A stretch of 64,000 bases of DNA, taken from the NCBI GenBank assembly GCA_023663725.1, contig JAMPGX010000005.1, positions 15,403 through 79,402 on the forward strand, given 5' to 3'. The translations under genes and the position numbers were made by a program. Position 1 is the first letter of the stretch; every line of letters begins with the position of its first letter. Of the stretch, positions 46,234 through 54,959 are shown in pieces. Source of the DNA: a bacterium. GTDB lineage: Bacteria > Bacillota > Clostridia > Lachnospirales > Lachnospiraceae. The notes under the pieces are model-generated. The model worked only from the letters and a program-made list of their open reading frames with translations, did not search any database and had not been told where the DNA came from.

Positions 46234-47131
46234 TACTTTCTTTTATACCATACAGCAGGGCTTCCGCAATCTGTTCCGAAATAAGTGGTATTCCCTGGCA
46301 TCCATCGCCACGATCTCAGCATGCCTTTTCCTGTTCGGCATCTTTTACGCAATTGTGGCGAATTTCCAGAACATTGTGCGAAACGCGGAGGAGAACGTAT
46401 GCGTCACGGTGTTTTTTGATGAGGATATAACAGACAGTCGGATAGAGGAAATTGGTCGGATGATCAGCGGTCGGGCTGAGGTCGCTGACATGACATATAC
46501 CTCCGCGGAGGACGCGTGGAAGGACTATCAGAAGATCTATTTCAGAGGCCGTCAGGATGAGTTCATTGCCGGTTATCCGACCAATCCGCTGGAGCATTAT
46601 ATGAGTTATACCGTGTATCTGAACGATGTATCCATGCAGGACGCGCTGGTGACCTATCTGTATTCTATCGAGGGAGTCAGACTGGTGAACTATTCCGAGC
46701 TGACTGCAAGCACTCTGAGCGGAGTGAACCTGCTGATTGGTTATGTGTCTCTGGGAATTATTATCGTACTGCTGGCAGTGTCTGTGTTCCTGATCAGCAA
46801 CACCGTGACGATTGGCATATCGGTCCGCAAGGAAGAAATCAATATTATGAAATATATTGGCGCAACAGATTTCTTTGTGCGAGCGCCTTTTGTTCTGGAG
46901 GGTATGCTGATCGGCCTGATCGGAGCGGCCATACCGCTCTGGGCGGTTCATTATACATATGACAGTGTTCTGGCATATGTCATCGAGGAATTTGGGATGC
47001 TGAGCAATCTGCTGAGATTTTTGCCCGCGGAAACTATTTTTGCTTTCCTGGTTCCGGTATGTCTGGGTGTTGGCGTGGGGATTGGTCTTGTGGGCAGTGT
47101 TTCCACGGTCAGAAAGCATCTGCATGTGTAG
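46223..47131 (+). CDS. ftsX: Cell division permease-like protein FtsX
   Basis: A 302-residue membrane protein with four transmembrane helices: one near residues 20-40, then a large extracellular loop (about 45-170), then three near 175-200, 225-250 and 270-295. The first segment FYTIQQGFRNLFRNKWYSLA is typical of FtsX. With FtsE it transmits conformational change to peptidoglycan hydrolases outside the cell. The M23 protein 65 bases downstream is the probable partner. Confidence 0.93.
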   Translation: MKISTFFYTIQQGFRNLFRNKWYSLASIATISACLFLFGIFYAIVANFQNIVRNAEENVCVTVFFDEDITDSRIEEIGRMISGRAEVADMTYTSAEDAWKDYQKIYFRGRQDEFIAGYPTNPLEHYMSYTVYLNDVSMQDALVTYLYSIEGVRLVNYSELTASTLSGVNLLIGYVSLGIIIVLLAVSVFLISNTVTIGISVRKEEINIMKYIGATDFFVRAPFVLEGMLIGLIGAAIPLWAVHYTYDSVLAYVIEEFGMLSNLLRFLPAETIFAFLVPVCLGVGVGIGLVGSVSTVRKHLHV

Positions 47132-47196
47132 GATGCCGGATGGCAATATTGTAGAAATGCCATGGAAACAGTCTGTGGCATGCATGGAGATTAGTC

Positions 47197-48420
47197 ATGA
47201 AAAAGTGGAAGGTAATAGGATGTCTGTCGCTGATGGCAATGCTGTTTATGGCAGACGGCGTTCAAGCCCTGGGAATCAGCCTGTCCAGCATTACATCTGA
47301 CTCTATACGAGATATGGAGAATCAGATTGACAATGCGCAGAGTGAGAGAGATCAGTTGAAGAATAGCCTCTCGGACATCAAGAAGCTGGTACAGCAGCTG
47401 GAGCAGGAAAAGAAGGATCTGAAGAACTACATGAAAAAGCTGGATGAGAACATGGCCGAGATCGAGCAGAAGATTGCGGACCTGCGAATCCAGATCGCCA
47501 ATAAAGAAGCGGAAATTGAAGAGGCCACGCTGCAGCTCGAGCAGGCGCAGGAGGTGGAAGCGCAGCAGTATGAGGCGATGTCCAATCACATCAGGTTCAG
47601 CTATGAAAACGGAGATCACTATCTGCTGGATATGCTGATGGGGGCCAGCAGCTTTGCGGACTTCTTGAATCGTGGCTTCTACATGGAAAGAGTCGCGGAG
47701 TATGACAACCAGATGTTGGAAGCCTTCATTCAGACCAGGGAGTATGTAGAGCTGTGTAAACAGCAGCTGGAGGAGGATAAGGCTTATCTTGACGAGGCCA
47801 AGGCAGGCGTAGAGACCGAGCAGGCGGCTCTCGAAGAGCTGATGAATCAGAAACGCCAGGAAATCAAGGCCTATGAACAGCGGATCATCAGCGGGGAGCA
47901 GTCTATTGAGGAGTATGAGGCGGACATCAAGGCTCAGAACGAGCTGATCGCCTCTCTGGAGAAGGCTGTGGAGGATGAAAAGAAACGGATTCTTGCCAGC
48001 AGCGGAAAGGTGCTTACTTATGACGGCGGCACGTTTAAGTTTCCCCTTGCCTCCTATACCAGAGTGAGCGATGATTATGGCATGCGCATACATCCCACGC
48101 TGTTTGTGCAGCAGTTCCACAATGGAGTGGATCTGGCTTCGCCCAAGGGAACAGCTATTTATGCGGCCTATGATGGCATAGTGATCGCGGCGGACTACAG
48201 TTCGACTATGGGCAATTATGTGATGATTGACCATGGGGGAGGGCTATATACTATCTATATGCATGCGTCCAAGCTGTATGTGAAAAAAGGCGACGTGGTG
48301 GGCAGGGGCAACACGATTGCGGCTGTGGGTTCCACGGGGCGTACCACGGGCAATCACCTGCATTTCAGCGTACGCTTGAACGGAGAGTATGTCTCCCCGT
48401 GGAATTATATCACTCCATAG
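47197..48420 (+). CDS. EnvC-like coiled-coil M23 family protein
   Basis: A 407-residue exported protein. The signal peptide (about 1-24) is followed by a long coiled coil (about 30-275, heptad-rich with EQEKKDLKNYMKKLDENM) and a C-terminal M23 domain (about 290-400) with HNGVDLASPKG and GNHLHFSV zinc-binding motifs. The coiled coil plus M23 layout is that of EnvC and PcsB-like proteins, which contact FtsX. Catalytic activity is plausible because the HxxxD and HxH motifs are intact. Confidence 0.9.
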   Translation: MKKWKVIGCLSLMAMLFMADGVQALGISLSSITSDSIRDMENQIDNAQSERDQLKNSLSDIKKLVQQLEQEKKDLKNYMKKLDENMAEIEQKIADLRIQIANKEAEIEEATLQLEQAQEVEAQQYEAMSNHIRFSYENGDHYLLDMLMGASSFADFLNRGFYMERVAEYDNQMLEAFIQTREYVELCKQQLEEDKAYLDEAKAGVETEQAALEELMNQKRQEIKAYEQRIISGEQSIEEYEADIKAQNELIASLEKAVEDEKKRILASSGKVLTYDGGTFKFPLASYTRVSDDYGMRIHPTLFVQQFHNGVDLASPKGTAIYAAYDGIVIAADYSSTMGNYVMIDHGGGLYTIYMHASKLYVKKGDVVGRGNTIAAVGSTGRTTGNHLHFSVRLNGEYVSPWNYITP

Positions 48421-48493
48421 TAAAAATGAGACTCGCGGTACGAAATATTGCAATATCGCTGACACGGCGGTGTCACGCAGGAATGAGGTAATG

Positions 48494-49747
48494 ATGGAAG
48501 TATATGAGCATTCAAATAAGCAGATTAAGGCAGGCGGCAAGGAGCATTTTTTTGCAGGGCTGATCGTGGGCATGTCCATGGCACTGTTGATAATGTGCGT
48601 GGGTTATCTTGGATATCAGGTACAACAGCGGGTGGAGGAGAGTCAACAGGTCAATGCGGACAAAACTTCGGGGGAGGGGTGGCTCAGTGATGAGGCGCAG
48701 GATAAGATTGACACCCTGGCGTACATGATTGAGAAATACTACTATCAGGATGACATCAGCAGAGATGAACTGGAGAATGGATTATATCAGGGCTTGCTGG
48801 ACGCGGTGGGTGATCCCTACACCAGCTATTATAACGCCAGCGATTTTGAGACGTTCATGGAGCAGACTACAGGCTCATACTATGGCATCGGAGCTTATGT
48901 GGCTCAGGATATTGAACGTAATTATCCCAAGGTCAACAGTCCCATACCGGGATCGCCGGCCGAGGAGGTGGGACTTCGTCCCAATGATATTATCTATGAG
49001 GTGGATGGAGTGTCCACCTACGGCATGGATCTGGATAAGGTGGTGAGCCTGATCAAGGGTGAGGAGGGTACTACGGTAGACATCACCATCTATCGGGATG
49101 GAAAGTATCTGGATGTGACCGTACAGCGCAGACAGGTGGAGATCCCGACGGTAGAGCAGAAAATGCTGGAGGATGACATCGCCTATATCCGGATCGTGGA
49201 GTTTGACGATGTGACGCCGGGGCAGTTCAAGGAGGCTCTTTCGACCTCCCACAACAAGGGCATGAAAGGGCTGGTGTTGGATTTGAGAGGTAATCCGGGA
49301 GGGAGTGTCAACGCCGTGGTGGACATTGCCAGAATGCTGTTGCCGGAAGGCCTTGTTGTCTATACGGAGAATAAGCACGGCAAGCGGGAAGAATACAAAT
49401 GCGATGGCAAAAACGAGTTTGAGTTGCCGCTGGTGGTGTTGGTAGATGGCAACAGCGCCAGCGCGTCAGAGCTGTTATCCGGCGCTATACAGGACTATCA
49501 AAAGGGGAAGCTGGTGGGTACCACAACCTTTGGCAAGGGCATTGTACAACAGATGATGACTCTGCGGGACGGTTCCGCCATCAAGATTACCATCAGCAGC
49601 TACTATACGCCAAAGGGACGTAACATACACGGTATCGGTATCGAGCCTGATGTGGAGTGCCCGTTTGACGGGGAAGCATATTATAACAACGGTTATGACA
49701 ATCAGTTAGAGAAAGCAAGAGAAGTGATCAGGGATATGATGAAATAG
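48494..49747 (+). CDS. C-terminal processing peptidase CtpA (S41 family)
   Basis: About 417 residues. A transmembrane anchor near residues 18-40 precedes a linker, the PDZ domain (GIGAYVAQDIERN to VVSLIKGEEG) and the S41 catalytic domain. The Ser motif is DGNSASASELLSG and the catalytic Lys lies in TTFGKGIVQQ. This is a membrane-tethered serine protease that trims extracellular or wall-associated proteins. It follows ftsEX and the M23 gene and is closed by a strong terminator. Confidence 0.93.
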   Translation: MEVYEHSNKQIKAGGKEHFFAGLIVGMSMALLIMCVGYLGYQVQQRVEESQQVNADKTSGEGWLSDEAQDKIDTLAYMIEKYYYQDDISRDELENGLYQGLLDAVGDPYTSYYNASDFETFMEQTTGSYYGIGAYVAQDIERNYPKVNSPIPGSPAEEVGLRPNDIIYEVDGVSTYGMDLDKVVSLIKGEEGTTVDITIYRDGKYLDVTVQRRQVEIPTVEQKMLEDDIAYIRIVEFDDVTPGQFKEALSTSHNKGMKGLVLDLRGNPGGSVNAVVDIARMLLPEGLVVYTENKHGKREEYKCDGKNEFELPLVVLVDGNSASASELLSGAIQDYQKGKLVGTTTFGKGIVQQMMTLRDGSAIKITISSYYTPKGRNIHGIGIEPDVECPFDGEAYYNNGYDNQLEKAREVIRDMMK

Positions 49748-49765
49748 GCATATATAACGTTTGGA

Positions 49766-49792
49766 GGGATTCCGCGGCAGGAATCCCTTTTT
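49766..49792 (+). terminator. Terminator after the CtpA gene
   Basis: GGGATTCC and GGAATCCC form an eight-pair stem with a six-base loop, followed by TTTTT. Confidence 0.9.
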
Positions 49793-49819
49793 GTAATGTA
49801 TAAAAATAAGATATATAGG

Positions 49820-49848
49820 TATACAAATAAAATGCTCTGTGGTATAAT
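49820..49848 (+). promoter_or_regulatory. Promoter of the TPR cassette
   Basis: TATACA (49820-49825) and a perfect TATAAT (49843-49848), with TG one base before it, are separated by 17 bases. This makes it an extended -10 promoter. Confidence 0.65.
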
Positions 49849-49943
49849 AATAAGTGTATTTGTTTGTTCCCCCAATTGCGTATCATAGTATGATGCCGGA
49901 AGGAGATTTGGGCGTTAATTAAACCCATAAAGGACAGACAGAA

Positions 49944-50027
49944 ATGCTCGATTATTATTTAAAAGCTTCAAGTTTCATGAAGCAAATTGGAATTATAAAT
50001 GCAATAGGAGTAATGAGGAGTACATAA
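49944..50027 (+). CDS. Possible 27-residue leader ORF before the TPR gene
   Basis: A small ORF with AAAGGA (49929-49934) nine bases before the ATG. It encodes a peptide of mixed hydrophobic and polar residues and ends seven bases before the TPR start codon. The TPR gene's own nearest ribosome-binding-like GAGGAG lies inside this ORF, about 15 bases from its ATG, so coupling is possible. Expression is unproven. Confidence 0.35.
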   Translation: MLDYYLKASSFMKQIGIINAIGVMRST

Positions 50028-50034
50028 TCAAGAA

Positions 50035-51144
50035 ATGAGAGTAATTGATAAGGGCAATTTGCGGGAAAATATAGAGCTCTTTATAGAATTAGGAGATGCC
50101 ATATCCGGCGATTCAATAGAGCAAATGGAACAAAAGGTTAGTGATATGGAAGCCATTTTTAAACAGTATGCAGGGGAATGGGAGATCATGGAACAATTTC
50201 CAATTGAGAAAATGGCTGACGGCATGTGCATATTGGGGCAGAAATATTATAGGATAGAACAGTATTGGGGCGCTCTGTTTTGGTGCAAACAGGCAAGGCT
50301 ATATTACGGTATGGCACATGGTGAGGAATCGCTTTCAGCGGCTGAATGTAATGTATGGCTTGGAAGGATATGTTATGAACTGGGAAATTATACAGAGTCT
50401 CTAAAGTGGTGTATGGATGCTTTGCTTATGAAGGAAAATTTACAAAATAGTGGGTTTCAAGAAAATATGCAGATTTACTTCATAATGGCCAGAGATTATA
50501 TTATGAAGGAATTCTATATGGCAGCAGAAGAATTGCTCAAGAAAATCTATGATAACACAGAGGATAAAAACTTTCAGGCTGAGATTTTCCGTAATATGGG
50601 AATTCTCTGTGACAGGCAGGGAAACAATCGCAATGCTCTGATCTGGTTCGTAAAAGCAGCAAAGATTAAAGAGGAATTATTTGGGCAGGATAGTTTAGAG
50701 GCTGCGGGATTGTACAATAGCATCGGAATTATCTATTGCAATATAAATAAATATACGGAAGCAGAAGAGTATTTGATGCGTTCGTTAGCGGTTAAAGAAG
50801 AACTACTCCCATCAAATAGTATTTCGCTTTCAAATACATATCATCAATTGGGAAATTTGGAAGCATGCAGAGAACAAATAACCAAAGCATTGCAATGGCA
50901 TCAAAAATCGTTAGATATTCGTTTGTTGGCGCTGGATGCCGGACATCCTATGATTGCAGATTCTTACTTATCAGTAGGCGGAATTTACTTCAGAGCGGGA
51001 GACTATATGAAAGCTTTGGATTATAATAAAAAAGCTTTAAAAATATACATACAGAGTCTTGGAAAGGATCACAAGCTGACAAGGGCAGTGATGGAAAACA
51101 TAAAAGAGTTGGGAAAGCAAATAAATATAGATGAAGGAGAGTAG
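50035..51144 (+). CDS. Kinesin-light-chain-like TPR protein
   Basis: A 369-residue soluble protein made of tandem TPRs. Clear units begin near ICYELGNYTESLKWCMDALL, NMGILCDRQGNNRNALIWFV, NSIGIIYCNINKYTEAEEYL and SVGGIYFRAGDYMKALDYNK. The 42-residue spacing in the C-terminal part resembles kinesin light chain repeats, which are used for peptide binding in NLR-like and secretion or sensing systems. It lacks any catalytic motif. It heads a three-gene unit with a small hydrophobic protein and an HExxH protein, in visibly more A+T-rich DNA than its neighbours. A scaffold or sensor role is likely (inference). Confidence 0.75.
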   Translation: MRVIDKGNLRENIELFIELGDAISGDSIEQMEQKVSDMEAIFKQYAGEWEIMEQFPIEKMADGMCILGQKYYRIEQYWGALFWCKQARLYYGMAHGEESLSAAECNVWLGRICYELGNYTESLKWCMDALLMKENLQNSGFQENMQIYFIMARDYIMKEFYMAAEELLKKIYDNTEDKNFQAEIFRNMGILCDRQGNNRNALIWFVKAAKIKEELFGQDSLEAAGLYNSIGIIYCNINKYTEAEEYLMRSLAVKEELLPSNSISLSNTYHQLGNLEACREQITKALQWHQKSLDIRLLALDAGHPMIADSYLSVGGIYFRAGDYMKALDYNKKALKIYIQSLGKDHKLTRAVMENIKELGKQINIDEGE

Positions 51145-51221
51145 GTTTGGAAGTAAAATTTCCAAATACTAATTGGTGCAATACCGCAGGCAAAGTCAGC
51201 GGTATGCGGAAGGAGGAAAAA

Positions 51222-51557
51222 ATGAAAACAAATATGGTTTTGTCTTTCTGCAATTTACAGGATGAAAAAGAATTGGATTCTGTACTGGATGAATTGAAGG
51301 AGATCGAATACGAGAAAATCAATTCAAAGGGATTTGATGGAGTGGGAATGGTAATGTATATTTTGTCTATTGGAGGGGGCGTAGTCATCACACAGCTTGC
51401 AAATATCATTATCAATCTCATCAAAAAAAATGATAATCTGCGAGTAAAAATCGGAGATTTGGAAATAAGTGGCTATCCGGCTGATGCAATTCCTCAATTA
51501 TTGGATTCTGCCATTGAATATCACAGAAAGAAGATGGAAGTCCAAAATGACAATTGA
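51222..51557 (+). CDS. Small hydrophobic protein resembling effector-associated (EACC1-like) components
   Basis: A 111-residue protein. The N-terminal half begins with a beta strand (TNMVLSFCNLQ) and an acidic helix. A glycine-containing hydrophobic stretch (MVMYILSIGGGVVITQLANI, about residues 43-62) is followed by a basic turn and NLRVKIGDLEISGYPADAIPQLL. This order, with a short strand, an acidic helix, a Gly-rich hydrophobic helix, then a basic turn and strand pair, resembles EACC1-type proteins found with bacterial conflict effectors. The similarity is by eye only. The start at 51222 follows AAGGAGG. It overlaps the next gene by 11 bases. Confidence 0.6.
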   Translation: MKTNMVLSFCNLQDEKELDSVLDELKEIEYEKINSKGFDGVGMVMYILSIGGGVVITQLANIIINLIKKNDNLRVKIGDLEISGYPADAIPQLLDSAIEYHRKKMEVQNDN

Positions 51558-52656
51558 TATGTATTTGAACATGACAAGGGATAAATTTACATATGCGGAA
51601 GAACAGATGAAGCCGATGTTTGAGAATTTGGCGAAACAGCTGGGCTTAGAGGTAATCTGTGTTGCGATCAAGAGCAGTAAAGCAAGGATAGAAATTATAG
51701 AGCTGGATGGATGTTTTTATATTATTTGGGATTTAAATTATTGGAAAGTATTTGAACGTCATTTGTGCCAGAGGCGCAAATTGGATGAAAAGGAAATGGA
51801 TAATGAACAGGCCAAGGGAATCTTGTGGGAAATGGCGTTAAATTTTTTTGATTTTTTCAGAGAATATTTTCCACCGTTTGGCAATGCAAGTTATAAGTTT
51901 TCGCGTATCTGTTGGACAAATGGCTATGTAGATGTGAAGGATTACGATTATTCGGATGCAGCGCTGAATGAAACTCTTTTCATCTGTAAGATGTATACTT
52001 TTGTGCATGAGGTATTTCATCTGTACTTTGATCTAAATCCGGAGGTCAGGAGGACGGTGGAAGGAAATATACGTTGCGCTTTGAGAAACTGTGAAGGCCA
52101 GATATACAAAGAAGCGGTTAGCTGGAGGGAACATTTTAGCACTTATCATACACAGGAAGAAGTTGAAAATGAGCTGAAGCTGCTGATATGGGGAGATGGG
52201 CCGATCTATGATGAACTGCTGTCAGATACAGCGGCTTTTTACCAGACTTGTTATATTTATTTTACAGGTTCTGGGAAGGATGCGGAAAGTGACTGGGGCA
52301 TGTTTGTTCCCAAAGTTAGGAATAGCATATTTGAAATCCGTTCCTATAATCTCATATTAAAAACATTGCTTCAGATCGCCAGTAATGTAGAGAGCAGAGC
52401 GGATGTACCAAGCGAGGCGGTTATCAAAGAACATTATGAACACTCCAATCGTATTCTTTTGAGGGAATTCGTGATGAAGTTTATTGAAATTGATCAATTT
52501 AGATTACTGCTTACAACATTAAGTTTGGATCAGGTGCTGGCAGCTTATAATTTGGATATTGTTCCACCGTTTCGGAAAAGTTATTATGAGTTTGTTCTGC
52601 CGTACTTCGAGAAATTTGCGCGTGAAATAATGATTCCCATTTTGTATGGTGTATAG
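51547..52656 (+). CDS. Putative gluzincin-type metallopeptidase (HExxH protein)
   Basis: About 369 residues, mostly helical, not recognised as a known family. A zinc motif HEVFH is at residues 154-158 within FVHEVFHLYFDLNPE. The downstream segment DELLSDTAAF has Glu223 followed by Asp227, the spacing and pattern of a gluzincin third ligand as in M78/U49-type peptidases. No signal peptide is seen, so it is cytosolic. It overlaps the small protein gene and is followed by a strong terminator. A proteolytic effector is the leading hypothesis; an enzymatically inactive structural protein is the alternative. Confidence 0.65.
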   Translation: MTIDMYLNMTRDKFTYAEEQMKPMFENLAKQLGLEVICVAIKSSKARIEIIELDGCFYIIWDLNYWKVFERHLCQRRKLDEKEMDNEQAKGILWEMALNFFDFFREYFPPFGNASYKFSRICWTNGYVDVKDYDYSDAALNETLFICKMYTFVHEVFHLYFDLNPEVRRTVEGNIRCALRNCEGQIYKEAVSWREHFSTYHTQEEVENELKLLIWGDGPIYDELLSDTAAFYQTCYIYFTGSGKDAESDWGMFVPKVRNSIFEIRSYNLILKTLLQIASNVESRADVPSEAVIKEHYEHSNRILLREFVMKFIEIDQFRLLLTTLSLDQVLAAYNLDIVPPFRKSYYEFVLPYFEKFAREIMIPILYGV

Positions 52657-52710
52657 GAGGAGATGGCTGCTCTCGTTTCTATATGTAAGGCTGACATATT
52701 CTAAAATATG

Positions 52711-52752
52711 AAAAGTACAGAACAAAAGTTCGATTTTGGTCTGTACTTTTTT
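52711..52752 (+). terminator. Terminator after the HExxH gene
   Basis: AAAAGTACAGA pairs perfectly with TCTGTACTTTT around an 18-base loop, followed by TT. The symmetric A and T flanks mean it could work in both directions. Confidence 0.8.
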
Positions 52753-52761
52753 GGGCTTATG

Positions 52762-52770
52762 TGTTATAAT
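52762..52770 (+). promoter_or_regulatory. Extended -10 promoter before uvrB
   Basis: TGTTATAAT is a perfect extended -10, about 100 bases before the uvrB start. No clear LexA-type box is recognised. Confidence 0.55.
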
Positions 52771-52870
52771 GAAAAACCGAATGACTGGATATTACTATCT
52801 GTGCGAAGTCCTTTTTAAGCGAATTTGTGATGAATAGGCGTATTTTTGGTCACAAATTGGAGGTTTTCAT

Positions 52871-54865
52871 ATGTCAGAGTTCAAATTACATGCTCCATAT
52901 CAGCCTACCGGCGACCAGCCTGCCGCTATCGAGGCGCTGGTGGAGGGATTTAAGCAGGGGAATCAGTGCGAGACCCTGCTGGGTGTCACCGGCTCCGGTA
53001 AGACCTTTACAATGGCCAATGTGATTGCGGCCCTCAACAAGCCCACTCTTGTCATTGCCCATAATAAGACGCTTGCCGCGCAGCTCTACGGCGAATTCAA
53101 GGAATTTTTTCCGGAAAATGCGGTGGAGTATTTTGTCTCCTACTATGATTACTACCAGCCGGAGGCATATGTGCCTTCCTCGGACACCTATATTGCCAAG
53201 GATTCCTCCATCAACGACGAGATCGACAGACTGCGGCTCTCCGCATCCGCTTCCCTGACGGAGCGGCGGGATGTGGTTGTGGTCGCGAGTGTGTCCTGTA
53301 TCTACGGTCTGGGCAGTCCGGAGGAATTCCAGGGGATGTCTGTCTCCCTGAGACCCGGCATGACGAAGGACAGGGACCAGGTGCTACGGGAACTGGTGGA
53401 TATCCAGTACTCCCGCAATGATCTGGACCTGCAGCGGGGATGCTTTCGGGTGCATGGGGATGTGGTGGAGGTGTACCCCGCCCAGGGTGGCGACTACTAT
53501 ATCCGCATTGAGTTCTTTGGAGATGAGATAGAGAGAATATGTCAGGTGGAGCCCCTGACAGGCAAGGTATATGCAGCCCTGGACCATATCATCATATACC
53601 CCGCTTCGCACTATGTGGTACCACTGGATAAGATCAGGCTGGCGTGCGACAATATTGAGAAGGAGCTGGAAGAACAGGTCCGGTATTTCAAGGGGGAGGA
53701 CAAGCTGATTGAGGCTCAGCGCATTGCGGAGCGGACCAATTTTGACATAGAGATGTTGCGGGAGACAGGATTCTGCTCCGGTATAGAGAACTATTCGCGG
53801 CATCTGAGCTTTATGCCTGCCGGAGCGCCGCCCATGACGCTGATGGACTTTTTCCCCGATGATTTTCTTATCATTATTGATGAGTCCCATATGACGATTC
53901 CGCAGATCGGAGCCATGTATGCCGGAGACAGGTCCCGCAAGACCACGCTGGTGGACTATGGCTTCAGGTTACCCTCTGCACTCGATAATCGGCCGTTGAA
54001 TTTCTCGGAATTCGAGTCCCATATCGATCAGATCCTCTTCGTGTCAGCTACGCCGGCAAAATATGAGGAGGAGCATGAGCTGTTGCGGGCTGAGCAGATC
54101 ATCCGGCCCACAGGACTTCTGGATCCTCAGGTGGATGTGCGTCCGGTGGAGGGTCAGGTTGACGACCTGATCGGGGAGATTAACAGGGAGGTCGCCAAGC
54201 ACAATAAGGTGCTGATCACCACCCTGACGAAGCGCATGGCGGAGGATCTCACCGAGTATATGAAAGAGGTGGGAATACGGGTGAAATACCTTCACTCAGA
54301 TATCGATACGCTGGAGCGCGCGGAGATCATCCGCGACATGCGCCTGGATGTGTTTGACGTGCTGGTGGGTATCAATCTGCTGCGGGAGGGTCTTGATATC
54401 CCCGAGATCACGCTGGTGGCTATCCTGGACGCGGACAAGGAGGGATTCCTGCGCAGTGGCACCTCCCTCATCCAGACCATCGGTCGGGCGGCCCGCAATG
54501 CGGACGGGCATGTGATCATGTATGCGGATGTGATTACCGATTCCATGCGGCTGGCCATAGACGAGACCAACCGCCGTCGGGCGATCCAGACTGCCTATAA
54601 TCAGAAGCATGGTATCACGCCGCAGACGATCAAGAAGGCGGTGCGCGAGCTGATCAGCATCTCCAAAGAGATCGCTCAGGAGGAGGTGCGTTTTGAGAAG
54701 GATCCTGAATCCATGAGTCGCGCGGAGTTGGAGAAGCTGATTGCGGATATTCAGAAGAAGATGAAGAAGGCGGCGGCGGATTTGAACTTTGAAGCGGCGG
54801 CGGAGCTGCGCGACAAGATGCTGGAGTTAAAGGGAAAGCTTAACGAGCTGGGGGAGGGCGGATGA
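52871..54865 (+). CDS. uvrB: Excinuclease ABC subunit B
   Basis: A 664-residue DNA damage recognition helicase. It has Walker A GVTGSGKT, the beta-hairpin region [19 protein letters not shown], helicase motifs including [11 protein letters not shown] and QTIGRAARN, and the C-terminal UVR motif that binds UvrC. Together with UvrA it scans for bulky lesions. GGAGG lies ten bases before ATG. uvrA follows after 94 bases; no uvrC is present in the window. Confidence 0.97.
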   Translation: MSEFKLHAPYQPTGDQPAAIEALVEGFKQGNQCETLLGVTGSGKTFTMANVIAALNKPTLVIAHNKTLAAQLYGEFKEFFPENAVEYFVSYYDYYQPEAYVPSSDTYIAKDSSINDEIDRLRLSASASLTERRDVVVVASVSCIYGLGSPEEFQGMSVSLRPGMTKDRDQVLRELVDIQYSRNDLDLQRGCFRVHGDVVEVYPAQGGDYYIRIEFFGDEIERICQVEPLTGKVYAALDHIIIYPASHYVVPLDKIRLACDNIEKELEEQVRYFKGEDKLIEAQRIAERTNFDIEMLRETGFCSGIENYSRHLSFMPAGAPPMTLMDFFPDDFLIIIDESHMTIPQIGAMYAGDRSRKTTLVDYGFRLPSALDNRPLNFSEFESHIDQILFVSATPAKYEEEHELLRAEQIIRPTGLLDPQVDVRPVEGQVDDLIGEINREVAKHNKVLITTLTKRMAEDLTEYMKEVGIRVKYLHSDIDTLERAEIIRDMRLDVFDVLVGINLLREGLDIPEITLVAILDADKEGFLRSGTSLIQTIGRAARNADGHVIMYADVITDSMRLAIDETNRRRAIQTAYNQKHGITPQTIKKAVRELISISKEIAQEEVRFEKDPESMSRAELEKLIADIQKKMKKAAADLNFEAAAELRDKMLELKGKLNELGEGG

Positions 54866-54959
54866 CGCTGAGCCCAAGGATATTAATATGAGCAGTAACA
54901 TCTGCGCAGTATCTAAGTGATGTAAATGTCCAATCAATGTTTATGTGAGGTAATGGGAT

